15,287 nt of DNA, taken from a bacterium (GTDB lineage: Bacteria; Chlamydiota; Chlamydiia; Chlamydiales; JAFEGQ01). The stretch's first letter is position 1; each line of letters starts with the position of its first letter. Positions 6,254-13,870 of this stretch are shown here, in pieces. Position numbers and translations under genes: made by a program. Location of the stretch: assembly GCA_021809305.1 (NCBI GenBank), contig JAKBAF010000002.1:1-15287 (forward strand). Direction: 5' to 3'. Below the pieces are notes generated by a model. The model was not told the DNA's origin, did not search any database, and saw only the letters and a list, made by a program, of their open reading frames with translations.

Positions 6254-7467
6254 GTTCGATAGGCTCCATTGATTCTCACGTAATCATAAGAGAGATCGCA
6301 TCCCCACCCAGTGGCACAGGCCTCTCCATTTTGCAAATTCGCGACAATTACCACTTCATGCTCAGATAGAACGAGCAGGGCAGCCTCTTCATCAAATTGC
6401 AGAGGGGTTCCCCTCTTCATGACGACAAGGTCGCCCAAATAGAGATCGACCTTTTGAGGGTCGAACTCCGCGCCTGAATAGCCAAGGGCGCAGAGAATTC
6501 GTCCCCAGTTGGCATCGCGACCAAAGAGGGCCGTCTTGACAAGAAGTGAGTTGCAGACGGCCTGCGCCGCCTTCCTCGCATGGCTTACGCAAGCTGCGCC
6601 CTCGATGCGAACCTCGAGGAGCTTTGTTGCCCCTTCCCCATCCCGCGCCACCTCCTTGGCCAAATGGATGAGAACATGCTCTAAGGCGAGAAGAAACTCA
6701 TCAAAGAGTGGTGTATCAAGTTGAATCTCCTGGGTATTGGAAAGTCCATTTGCCATAATAAGAATCATGTCGTTTGTTGATGTATCTCCATCCACTGTGA
6801 TCATGTTAAATGACTTCTCATTTGCTCTCTTCAACGCCACTTGAAGCGCCTCCAGCGAGATCTTTGCATCTGTTGTAATAAAGCCAAGGACGGTCGCCAT
6901 GTTGGGGTTCACCATCCCGGAGCCCTTCGCCATCCCCCCGATCGTGACAGTGCCCCCTCCGAGCTCAATTTGAATCGCAATCTCCTTAGGATAGGTATCA
7001 GTTGTCATGATGGCTTGAGCTGCTAAGTGGCCCCCCTCCACGCTAAGAGCCTCCTTTGCTAGAGGTATCCCCCTTTCAAGACGATTCATCGGTAGCGGCA
7101 CTCCAATAAGACCTGTGCTCGCAACAGCTACCCTATTCGCTGCAATATGGAGGGCATCAGCTGTTAGATGGGCCATCGCAAGAGCATCTCTCTCCCCCTG
7201 CTCTCCTGTACAGGAGTTCGCATTACGAGCGTTGATGATAACCGCTTGCGTAAGACCTTCTTGCAGATGGCTCTGCGTCAGAGTGATGGGCGCTGCCTTG
7301 ACGCGGTTTGTGGTAAAAACAGCCGCGGCCACAGCTGGCACTTCGCTAAAAATAAGAGCTAAATCCTTCTTGTCATTGCCTCTGCAATTGATATCGGCAG
7401 CCACACCCGATGCCATAAAACCCTTCGGTGCGCAGACGCCTCCTGTCATTATGTGCTTCTTCACCAC
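6250..7467 (-). CDS. argJ: Glutamate N-acetyltransferase / ornithine acetyltransferase ArgJ
   Basis: A 405-residue ArgJ that moves the acetyl group from N-acetylornithine to glutamate, releasing ornithine and regenerating acetylglutamate. Some members also use acetyl-CoA and perform the first step. The precursor self-cleaves before the nucleophilic threonine; the signature KGSGMVNPNMATVL places cleavage at A191/T192. Other family blocks are GNDKKDLAL near the N-terminus, VDGDTSTND (225-233), ARDGEGATKL (274-283), GRDANWGRI (316-324) and the C-terminal YVRINGAYRT, which is complete. The start is GTG: two GTG codons lie in tandem at 7467 and 7464, and AAGGAG at 7475-7470 favours the second (5-nt spacer). 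An ATG at residue 7 is further away. It follows argC by 11 bp. There is no argE or argA in the window. The one-step versus two-step activity cannot be decided from sequence. Confidence 0.96.
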   Translation of the reverse strand: MVKKHIMTGGVCAPKGFMASGVAADINCRGNDKKDLALIFSEVPAVAAAVFTTNRVKAAPITLTQSHLQEGLTQAVIINARNANSCTGEQGERDALAMAHLTADALHIAANRVAVASTGLIGVPLPMNRLERGIPLAKEALSVEGGHLAAQAIMTTDTYPKEIAIQIELGGGTVTIGGMAKGSGMVNPNMATVLGFITTDAKISLEALQVALKRANEKSFNMITVDGDTSTNDMILIMANGLSNTQEIQLDTPLFDEFLLALEHVLIHLAKEVARDGEGATKLLEVRIEGAACVSHARKAAQAVCNSLLVKTALFGRDANWGRILCALGYSGAEFDPQKVDLYLGDLVVMKRGTPLQFDEEAALLVLSEHEVVIVANLQNGEACATGWGCDLSYDYVRINGAYRT

Positions 7468-7469
7468 AA

Positions 7470-7475
7470 CTCCTT
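7470..7475 (-). promoter_or_regulatory. argJ Shine-Dalgarno
   Basis: AAGGAG on the minus strand in the 11-bp gap between argC and argJ. It is 2 nt from the first GTG (7467) and 5 nt from the second (7464), which favours the second as the true start. Confidence 0.7.
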
Positions 7476-7478
7476 AAT

Positions 7479-8528
7479 TTATGGGTAGGCCGGGCATACG
7501 AGACCGAGCCCTGTAGTTTCGGGTAGATCAAAGATCAAGTTCATATTCTGGACTGCCTGCCCAGCCGCTCCCTTTATGAGATTGTCAATGACACTGACCA
7601 CAATGAGCCTGCCTGTTCGCTCATCCACTTGAAGGCCGATGTCGCAGTAATTAGATCCTCTAACATTGGCTGTCTGTGGAAGCTCTCCGAGCGCGCAGAG
7701 TCGTATAAAAGGCTCATCCATGTAGGCCTCTCTATAGATCTCCCAAACCACCTCTTGTGTAAGACCTCTTTTAAGCTGAAGATAGGCCGTTACTAGGAGC
7801 CCTCGGACAGCTGGCACGAGATGGGGGGTGAACTGAACCGTTAGAGCGCCCCCTGCTACCTCACCCAGCACCTCCTCAATCTCTGGGGTATGGCGATGGC
7901 TGCCTCCAATTGAGTAGGCAGAGACATTCTCTGCCACCTCGCAGAAGTGGGAGGTGAGCGAGAGCGCGCGCCCTGCACCCGATAGGCCGGACTTGGCATC
8001 GAAGATGATCCCCTCTCTCTCTGCAATGCCACACCGCAGGGCTGGCATCGCGGCAAGAGCGCACGCAGTAGGGTAGCATCCAGGGCAGGCTACAAGATCG
8101 GCCTGCCTGATCTTTTCGCGTGCTACCACCTCTGGGAGACCGTAGACCGCAGGTTTTAAGCAGCCCGGCGCCGCGGCCTCTCGGCCATACCACTTCTTGT
8201 AGGAGGCCGCCTCTTTCAAACGAAAGTCCGCACCAAGATCGATCACCCTTTTGCCAGCATCGAGAAGGGCGGGTGCGATCTGTTGCGCCTCGCCATGTGG
8301 GAGCGCGATAAAGATGAGGTCACACTTTGCCGCCATTTCAACCGGCTCTAAAGCGGAACACTCAATCTGGGTCACACCTCTTAGGTGCGGATAGACCTTA
8401 CTTAAGCACTGGCCTTCATGTGAGCGGGTTGCTGCATAAACGAGCTCAACCTCTTTGTGGTGCGCGAGAATTCGCACCAGCTCTATGCCAACGTAACCTG
8501 TAGCTCCGGCAATTCCGACTTTAATCAT
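7479..8528 (-). CDS. argC: N-acetyl-gamma-glutamyl-phosphate reductase ArgC
   Basis: A 349-residue NADPH-dependent reductase that converts N-acetylglutamyl phosphate to the semialdehyde. The N-terminus MIKVGIAGATGYVG is the expected Rossmann dinucleotide-binding start. ACPGCYPT carries the catalytic cysteine (C151), and GGSHRHTPEI (208-217) carries the histidine involved in catalysis. The C-terminal SVIDNLIKGAAGQAVQNMNL is canonical. The frame is open upstream to an ATG at 8582. That codon lies inside the promoter spacer, and the extra 18 residues have no family counterpart, so the start at 8528 is preferred. No ideal ribosome binding site precedes it: GGGG lies 10 nt away and AGGAG 18 nt away. 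It is the first gene of the minus-strand arm, divergent from carA. Confidence 0.95.
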   Translation of the reverse strand: MIKVGIAGATGYVGIELVRILAHHKEVELVYAATRSHEGQCLSKVYPHLRGVTQIECSALEPVEMAAKCDLIFIALPHGEAQQIAPALLDAGKRVIDLGADFRLKEAASYKKWYGREAAAPGCLKPAVYGLPEVVAREKIRQADLVACPGCYPTACALAAMPALRCGIAEREGIIFDAKSGLSGAGRALSLTSHFCEVAENVSAYSIGGSHRHTPEIEEVLGEVAGGALTVQFTPHLVPAVRGLLVTAYLQLKRGLTQEVVWEIYREAYMDEPFIRLCALGELPQTANVRGSNYCDIGLQVDERTGRLIVVSVIDNLIKGAAGQAVQNMNLIFDLPETTGLGLVCPAYP

Positions 8529-8563
8529 AGCTTGCGCACCCCGCCTCTCCTGCATCTGCTTCC

Positions 8564-8592
8564 ATATTATCTTGAAATGCATATTCAGTCAA
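8564..8592 (-). promoter_or_regulatory. Putative argC promoter
   Basis: Read on the minus strand, TTGACT (8592-8587, 5 of 6 matches to the -35 consensus) is followed after 17 bp by TAATAT (8569-8564, 4 of 6). GATAAT (8571-8566, 5 of 6) is an alternative with a 15-bp spacer. Transcription would begin near 8557, giving a leader of about 30 nt to the ATG at 8528. It would exclude the upstream ATG at 8582 as a start. An ARG-box-like palindrome fills the spacer. Confidence 0.6.
8573..8587. promoter_or_regulatory. ARG-box-like operator in the argC promoter spacer
   Basis: TGAAATGCATATTCA is an imperfect inverted repeat with the half-sites TGAAA and ATTCA around TGCAT. On the minus strand it reads TGAATATGCATTTCA. 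It resembles the ArgR/AhrC consensus TGAAT-N4-ATTCA but has a 5-bp centre. It lies exactly between the -35 and -10 of the proposed argC promoter, a classic repressor position. ArgR binding is inferred from motif shape and location. Confidence 0.5.
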
Positions 8593-8628
8593 TCAATCGC
8601 CTTTTTCATGCATTATTAATCGCTATAT

Positions 8629-8642
8629 TGCATAAATATGCA
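8629..8642. promoter_or_regulatory. ARG-box-like palindrome on the carA side
   Basis: TGCATAAATATGCA is an inverted repeat with 6-bp arms (TGCATA/TATGCA) and a 2-bp centre. It has the 14-bp geometry of an ARG box (TGAAT-N4-ATTCA) with one symmetric substitution per half-site. It directly abuts TATATT (8624-8629), a 5-of-6 match to a -10 element on the plus strand, so a bound repressor would cover the carA transcription start. A partial third element with ATGCAT lies at 8608-8613. No clear -35 was found for carA. Confidence 0.5.
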
Positions 8643-8667
8643 CATCTCTGATAAGATGGGCTACGAA

Positions 8668-8684
8668 GAGAGGGAACCCCTCTC
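8668..8684 (+). promoter_or_regulatory. Hairpin in the carA leader
   Basis: GAGAGGG (8668-8674) and CCCTCTC (8678-8684) form a perfect 7-bp stem with a 3-nt AAC loop, ending 9 nt before the carA Shine-Dalgarno sequence. No T tract follows, so it is not a terminator. It could shape ribosome access or stabilise the leader RNA. Purine-rich GAGAGG strings are common in this genome, so chance is not excluded. Confidence 0.45.
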
Positions 8685-8693
8685 ACTACAAGC

Positions 8694-8699
8694 AAGGAG
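8694..8699 (+). promoter_or_regulatory. carA Shine-Dalgarno (decides start)
   Basis: AAGGAG sits 7 nt before the ATG at 8707. Upstream in-frame ATGs at 8638 and 8656 have no such signal, and the first lies inside the operator palindrome. This fixes the carA start at 8707. Confidence 0.8.
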
Positions 8700-8706
8700 C
8701 GAGGTC

Positions 8707-9804
8707 ATGAAACGAGACGGATTATTAATGCTCTCAGATGGAACCACCTTTTGGGGGGAGTCTGTTGGGACAACAGGTTTTTTTGTCGGCGAGGTTGTCT
8801 TCAACACCTCTATGACGGGCTATCAAGAGATCCTATCTGACCCCTCTTACGCGCAGCAGATCATCGCATTCACCTATCCCCACATTGGAAATGTTGGTGT
8901 CAATGAGGAGGATGAGGAGTCAGATCGTATGTGGAGTGGAGGAGCTGTGATGCGTGAACTATCCACGATGCCGAGCAACTGGCGATCAAAGGGCGATTTG
9001 CAAAGCGCTTTAAAGAGCCAGGGGGTCGTGGCCATCTCGGGATGTGATACGAGGCGATTGACCCACATTTTGAGGGAAGCTGGCAGCGTGCACGCTTGCA
9101 TCATGGGCGGAAAGATCGATGCCGATTTTGCCCTAGCGCAAGCGCAGTCCTTTCTAGGTATTGAGGGTCAGAACCTTGCGCAAGAGGCATCGACAGCGCA
9201 CCACCTCACTTGCGACTCACTTAAGGGACCCCACGTGGTCGTCCTTGATTTTGGGGTCAAGAGGAGCATCTTACAAAAGCTTAGTGATTGCGGCTGCCAA
9301 TTAACTGTAGTGCCAGCGACAACAAGCTGTAGTGATATTCTAAAATTGAATCCAAAGGGGGTTGTCTTATCAAATGGGCCAGGCGACCCAGCGGCCTGCG
9401 GCATTGCAATTGAGACAATTCGGGCGCTGCTTGCCGCCAATACCCCCCTCTTCGGCATCTGCCTTGGACATCAGTTACTCGGCATTGCAAGCGGTGCAAA
9501 GACGCTCAAAATGGCCCTCGGCCATCATGGGGCCAACCACCCGATTGAGGAACTCTCCACCGGCAGGGTCTTTATCAGCTCCCAAAATCACGGATTTGCC
9601 GTAGCAGATCACGGACTGCCATCCAACCTTTGCGTCACCCACCGCTCCCTCTTTGACGGGTCGATCGCAGGACTTGCAAGACGCGATAAGCCAGCCTTTA
9701 GCTTTCAGGGGCACCCAGAAGCAAGTCCTGGTCCTCAAGAATTTCACCAGCTCTTTGAACAGTTCATTAACCTTATGGAAGAGTGCGATGCCAAAACGAT
9801 CTGA
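8707..9804 (+). CDS. carA: Carbamoyl-phosphate synthase small subunit CarA
   Basis: A 365-residue glutaminase subunit. It releases ammonia from glutamine and channels it to CarB to make carbamoyl phosphate for citrulline and pyrimidines. The N-terminal CPSase domain carries the hallmark GEVVFNTSMTGYQEI (28-42). The C-terminal class I glutamine amidotransferase domain shows LSNGPGDP (221-228), the nucleophile elbow GICLGHQLLG (C252), and QGHPE with H336 and E338 completing the triad. Its N-terminus MKRDGLLMLSDGT aligns with the usual CarA start, and a good Shine-Dalgarno supports it. The frame is open upstream to 8638, which is rejected. Its 3' end overlaps carB by 17 bp. Being the first gene of the arm divergent from argC suggests arginine control. 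Confidence 0.97.
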   Translation: MKRDGLLMLSDGTTFWGESVGTTGFFVGEVVFNTSMTGYQEILSDPSYAQQIIAFTYPHIGNVGVNEEDEESDRMWSGGAVMRELSTMPSNWRSKGDLQSALKSQGVVAISGCDTRRLTHILREAGSVHACIMGGKIDADFALAQAQSFLGIEGQNLAQEASTAHHLTCDSLKGPHVVVLDFGVKRSILQKLSDCGCQLTVVPATTSCSDILKLNPKGVVLSNGPGDPAACGIAIETIRALLAANTPLFGICLGHQLLGIASGAKTLKMALGHHGANHPIEELSTGRVFISSQNHGFAVADHGLPSNLCVTHRSLFDGSIAGLARRDKPAFSFQGHPEASPGPQEFHQLFEQFINLMEECDAKTI

Positions 9805-12800
9805 TATTCACACCATTCTCATCATCGGCTCAGGCCCCATCATTATTGGGCAAGCCTGTGAGTTCGACTATGCTGGGGCGCAAGCGTGCATGGCTCTGCG
9901 GGAAGAGGGGTATAAGGTCATCTTGGTCAACTCCAACCCGGCAACCATCATGACCGATCCTCAAATGGCGGATGTGACCTACATTGAGCCGCTTACAAAA
10001 GAATTTATCAGACGCATAATCGAGCGAGAGAGGCCTGATGCACTCCTATCCACCATGGGTGGGCAGATCGCACTTAACCTTGCGCTTGAATTGGAAGAGA
10101 GCGGAATTCTATCCACCTACGGAGTAGAACTTCTCGGTGCCACGCCGCAGGCCATTGAACTTGCAGAGAACCGATCTCTCTTCCGCCAAACAGTCGAAGC
10201 GCTCGGTCTCGATCTACCCAGATCTGGCGTCGCTCGAAATCTAGAGGAGGCCACGCACATCCTTGCCAAAATTGGGCTGCCCATCATGGTACGCCCCTCC
10301 TTTATCCTAGGGGGAAGTGGGAGTGGCCTCGCCTATACGGAGGCGCAATTTTTCGCGCTTTGCAAACGAGCCTTTGCCACAGGGCAAGAGCTTCTTTTGG
10401 ATGAGGCGCTCATTGGCTGGAAAGAGTTTGAAATGGAGGTGGTACGCGACAATTGCGACAACTGCATCATCATCTGTTGCATCGAGAACATCGATCCTCT
10501 GGGCATCCATACGGGGGACTCCATAACCGTCGCTCCTGCACAAACGCTCACTGATAAAGAGATTCAAAAGATGCGGAACGCCTCCTTTGCCATTCTTCGA
10601 GCCATAGGTGTTGAGACGGGAGGTGCGAATGTGCAGTTCGCGATCAATCCAAAAGATGGAAGGATGGTCGTGATCGAGATGAACCCGCGAGTCTCGCGCT
10701 CATCAGCGCTAGCCTCGAAAGCGACAGGCTTTCCGATCGCCAAGGTCGCTGCAAAGCTTGCTGTCGGCTACAGCTTAACCGAGCTCTCAAGCGAGCTGAC
10801 AGGCAATCAGGTCCCCGCCTCTTTTGAGCCGACACTTGATTACGTCGTCGTCAAGATACCGCGCTTCAATTTTGAGAAGTTTAAGGGGTGCGAGGAGAGG
10901 CTAACCACCCAGATGCACTCTGTTGGTGAGGTGATGGCTATTGGCTCCACCTTTCGAGAGGCTCTTCTAAAGGCGATGCGCAGTATGGAGCTCGCCGCTC
11001 TTCCCCATTTCGATGAGGTACGAGAGAGCTTGATCACACCTGGCCCCTACAGGCTTTGGGCGATCTTCGAGTGCTATAGACAGGGAGCTACTTTGCAGGA
11101 GATCCATCAACTAACCGCAATCGATCCCTGGTTTTTGCATCAGATCGAGCTTCTGGTAGCTGAGGAGAAGAGGCTTGCAGGGAAGAATTTGGGCGATCTG
11201 ACACGAGATGAGCTCTGCTCACTGAAACGCCTCGGCTTCTCCGATCTTCAGCTAAGTGCTCACTTAGGTTGCGAGGAGGTATCGGTGCGAGCCAAGCGAG
11301 AGGAGTTGGGGATCACCCCCGCCTATAAGCGTGTTGATAGCTGCGCTGCAGAATTTGCCACATCGATTGCCTACCTCTACTCCACCTATGATGAGGAGTG
11401 CGAGGCGGCCCCCTCGATGCGAGCCAAAGTGCTAATCCTCAGCAGCGGCCCAACTCGTATTGGGCAGGGAAGTGAGTTCGACTACAGCTGCGTCCACGCC
11501 ATTGGCGCCTTGAAGGAGGATGGCTTTGAAACTGTCATCGTAAATTGCAATCCAGAGACGGTCTCTACAGACTACGACTGCGCAGATAAGCTCTACTGCT
11601 CACCTTTAACAGCGGAGGAGATCCTTGCCATTGTGGCCGTCGAGAAGCCGATCGGTGTCGTTGTTCAATATGGAGGTCAAACGCCCCTCAACCTTGTCCC
11701 AGCGCTCGTGGAGGGTGGCGTTAAGCTGCTTGGAATTACCTCAACTCTCATCGAAGAGACAGAGGATCGAGCGGGGTTTAGCCAATTTTTGCACCATCTC
11801 GGCCTGCAACAACCAGAGAGCACTACAGTCCACACCTTGGATGAGGGGGTAGCAGCAGCTGACAGGCTTGGCTACCCACTTATTGTCAGACCCTCTTTTG
11901 TACTTGGCGGCAGAGGGATGGCTATCATCTCAGAAAAGCGCGAGCTAGAGGAGTCTCTTAAATGCGCCTTTCACGCAGCCTCTGATCGACCTGTGCTTCT
12001 AGAGCGTTTTTTAATCGATGCCATTGAGGTAGACATCGATGCAATTTCTGATGGAGAGGAGGTCTTTATCCCAGGGATAATGGAACACGTTGAGCCAGCT
12101 GGGGTCCATTCAGGCGACTCCGCCTGCTCGCTACCCCCTTATCGCCTATCCCTCTTTATCCAAGAGGAGCTTGCTGGAATCGCTAAGCGAATCGCGCTTA
12201 GTCTCAAGGTGGTTGGTCTCATCAATATCCAGCTCGCCATCCAAGACGATGCGATCTACGTATTGGAGGTAAACCCTAGAGCGTCGCGAACAACCCCCTT
12301 TATCTCAAAGGCTACAGGGATCGACCTTGTCAAAATAGCAACGCGCTGCTTCATGGGGCGCTCCTTGAAGAGCCAAGGATACCTCTCAGCGCCGCAGCTC
12401 TGCTACTTTGCCGTAAAGGAGGCGGTCCTCCCCTTCTCAAAATTCGGCGGAGCTGATCCGCTGCTTGGCCCCGAGATGAGATCGACAGGAGAGGTCATGG
12501 GCCTCGGCTTAAGCTTTGCAGAGGCGTATGCCAAGGCGCAAATGGCCGCTGGCTATGACATCCCAAAAGCTGGGAGCTGCGCCGTCTTGAGCCTTAACTG
12601 CGAACCATTGGATTGGATCCTCAATTTCGCAAAAGAGCTCAAAACCCTTCAACTCTCGCTCTGCGCCCTCCCCGGCACCTATGCGCAGCTCACGGCCCAC
12701 GGCATTTCGTGCGACCTGCTCAACATAGAGGAGGCCGCCGCGCAGGCGGAAGCGCGAGAGATTCAACTCATCATCGCATTGGGACGGGAGCCCGGGAGCT

Positions 12801-12961
12801 CTGAAACTGGCGCATTAAGGCGGCTCGCCATCTCTGCAGAGATCTGCCACGCAACAACGGCAAGCGGGGCCACAAGCATGGTCGAAGCGATGAAACTTAA
12901 AGGGCACTACTCTCTAAAATCCTTAAATGAGCTGATTAAAAATGACCAAGTTAGAACATAA
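9788..12961 (+). CDS. carB: Carbamoyl-phosphate synthase large subunit CarB
   Basis: A 1057-residue synthase subunit (E. coli CarB is 1073). It has two homologous ATP-grasp halves. The first (about 1-400) carries IGSGPIIIGQACEFDYAG, MVRPSFILGG and EMNPRVSRSSALASKATG. A linking/oligomerisation region follows (about 400-545). The second half (about 546-930) carries SSGPTRIGQGSEFDYSC, IVRPSFVLGGRGM, AGVHSGDSACSLPP and EVNPRASRT. The C-terminal MGS-like allosteric domain (about 930-1057) is recognisable by RRLAISAEICHATTASGATSMVEAM. Where E. coli has the INTTSG effector-binding strand, this protein reads IALGREPG, so the phosphate-binding residues look lost. The start at 9788 (MPKRSDIHTI) matches the family. 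The frame is open back to 9653 but that lies within carA. GGAAGAG at 9777-9783 is the ribosome binding site. It overlaps argF by 20 bp. Confidence 0.97.
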   Translation: MPKRSDIHTILIIGSGPIIIGQACEFDYAGAQACMALREEGYKVILVNSNPATIMTDPQMADVTYIEPLTKEFIRRIIERERPDALLSTMGGQIALNLALELEESGILSTYGVELLGATPQAIELAENRSLFRQTVEALGLDLPRSGVARNLEEATHILAKIGLPIMVRPSFILGGSGSGLAYTEAQFFALCKRAFATGQELLLDEALIGWKEFEMEVVRDNCDNCIIICCIENIDPLGIHTGDSITVAPAQTLTDKEIQKMRNASFAILRAIGVETGGANVQFAINPKDGRMVVIEMNPRVSRSSALASKATGFPIAKVAAKLAVGYSLTELSSELTGNQVPASFEPTLDYVVVKIPRFNFEKFKGCEERLTTQMHSVGEVMAIGSTFREALLKAMRSMELAALPHFDEVRESLITPGPYRLWAIFECYRQGATLQEIHQLTAIDPWFLHQIELLVAEEKRLAGKNLGDLTRDELCSLKRLGFSDLQLSAHLGCEEVSVRAKREELGITPAYKRVDSCAAEFATSIAYLYSTYDEECEAAPSMRAKVLILSSGPTRIGQGSEFDYSCVHAIGALKEDGFETVIVNCNPETVSTDYDCADKLYCSPLTAEEILAIVAVEKPIGVVVQYGGQTPLNLVPALVEGGVKLLGITSTLIEETEDRAGFSQFLHHLGLQQPESTTVHTLDEGVAAADRLGYPLIVRPSFVLGGRGMAIISEKRELEESLKCAFHAASDRPVLLERFLIDAIEVDIDAISDGEEVFIPGIMEHVEPAGVHSGDSACSLPPYRLSLFIQEELAGIAKRIALSLKVVGLINIQLAIQDDAIYVLEVNPRASRTTPFISKATGIDLVKIATRCFMGRSLKSQGYLSAPQLCYFAVKEAVLPFSKFGGADPLLGPEMRSTGEVMGLGLSFAEAYAKAQMAAGYDIPKAGSCAVLSLNCEPLDWILNFAKELKTLQLSLCALPGTYAQLTAHGISCDLLNIEEAAAQAEAREIQLIIALGREPGSSETGALRRLAISAEICHATTASGATSMVEAMKLKGHYSLKSLNELIKNDQVRT

Positions 12962-13859
12962 ACATCTGCTTACAGGGGAGGATCTCTCTTATCAGGAGAT
13001 CTCCTCACTACTACATGATGCAAGCGAGATGAAACGAGAGCGCGCATCTGGCCACCTCTCTCCCCTTTTAAAGGGGCAGCACTTATGCCTTCTCTTTGAT
13101 AAGCCCTCTTTGCGCACGCGGGTTAGCTTTACCGTCGCGATGCACGAGCTTGGAGGATCGGTAGTTGAGAGCGTAGCTGCGACGCGAAAGAGAGAGGAGC
13201 CGGAAGATCTTGCGAGGGTTCTCTCAGGGTACTGCCATGGAGTCGTGATCCGTACCCACAGCGATGAGAGCTTAAATCGGATGGCGAGAGCATCAAGTAT
13301 TCCAATTATCAACGGGCTCTCCGATCACCACCACCCCTGTCAAGTTTTAGCAGATCTGCTGACTTTGCAAGAGGCATTTGGAGGGCTAGAGGGGCTTAAG
13401 GTCACCTATATTGGCGATGGGAACAATATCCTACACAGCCTCCTTCTCTTGGCGCCCATGATGGGAGTCCATCTCCACTACTGCTGCCCTGATACGCGAG
13501 AGCCAGAGGGAGCCATTCTAATGCGCGCCACTGCCCGCGCTCAAGTAAGCTTCGGGTCGATTACGAGAGGGCACTCGCCCCTCTCCTCTGCAAAAGAGGC
13601 TCATGCCATCTACACGGATGTCTGGGCCAGCATGGGCTTTGAGGCACAGGCAAATGATGGGCTCTTTGCGGGCTTTCAGGTGACCGAATCGATAATGGCG
13701 GAGGCCCTCCCCAAGGCTCTCTTTATGCACTGCCTGCCTATGTGTAGAGGGAAGGAGGTAAGCCACGATCTGCCGGATCAAAAGACCTCCGTGATCTTCC
13801 AGCAGAGTGAGAATCGTTTGCATATACAAAAAGCGCTATTAGCTGCGCTGCTACAATAA
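12942..13859 (+). CDS. argF: Ornithine carbamoyltransferase ArgF
   Basis: A 305-residue anabolic ornithine transcarbamylase that condenses ornithine with carbamoyl phosphate to citrulline. Motifs are the carbamoyl-phosphate loop KPSLRTRVSF (SLRTR, 56-60), the KREEPEDLARVL stretch of the adjacent 80s-type loop (83-94), DHHHPCQ (128-134), GDGNNILHS (158-166), DVWASMGFE (226-234), MHCLP (262-266) and QSENRLHIQKALL. The SLRTR plus KRE combination fits one of the common ArgF branches, so the absence of the glutamine seen in the E. coli enzyme is not alarming. The residues after HCLP read MC, where AH or AR is usual, just before the conserved arginine. The start overlaps the end of carB by 20 bp with no clear Shine-Dalgarno, so coupling to carB translation is likely. 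Confidence 0.96.
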   Translation: MTKLEHKHLLTGEDLSYQEISSLLHDASEMKRERASGHLSPLLKGQHLCLLFDKPSLRTRVSFTVAMHELGGSVVESVAATRKREEPEDLARVLSGYCHGVVIRTHSDESLNRMARASSIPIINGLSDHHHPCQVLADLLTLQEAFGGLEGLKVTYIGDGNNILHSLLLLAPMMGVHLHYCCPDTREPEGAILMRATARAQVSFGSITRGHSPLSSAKEAHAIYTDVWASMGFEAQANDGLFAGFQVTESIMAEALPKALFMHCLPMCRGKEVSHDLPDQKTSVIFQQSENRLHIQKALLAALLQ

Positions 13860-13863
13860 GGAG
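13858..13863 (+). promoter_or_regulatory. argG Shine-Dalgarno
   Basis: AAGGAG overlaps the TAA stop of argF and lies 7 nt before the argG ATG at 13871. This is the strongest ribosome binding site of the right arm after that of carA. Confidence 0.75.
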
Positions 13864-13870
13864 TGGTAAA

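Noticed and set aside
8529..8582. Upstream ATG at 8582 as the argC start
   Set aside because: It lies inside the proposed promoter spacer, adds 18 residues absent from the family, and the canonical MIKVGIAGATG start is at 8528.
8638..8706. Longer carA beginning at 8638 or 8656
   Set aside because: No ribosome binding site is present, the first ATG sits within the operator palindrome, and AAGGAG plus family alignment support 8707.
9653..9787. Longer carB frame beginning at 9653
   Set aside because: The extra 45 residues are a shadow of the carA 3' end. The conserved CarB N-terminus begins at 9788.
13166..13206. Loss of the carbamoyl-phosphate-binding glutamine in the ArgF 80s loop
   Set aside because: The SLRTR/KRE type of ArgF normally lacks that glutamine, so it is a branch feature and not damage.
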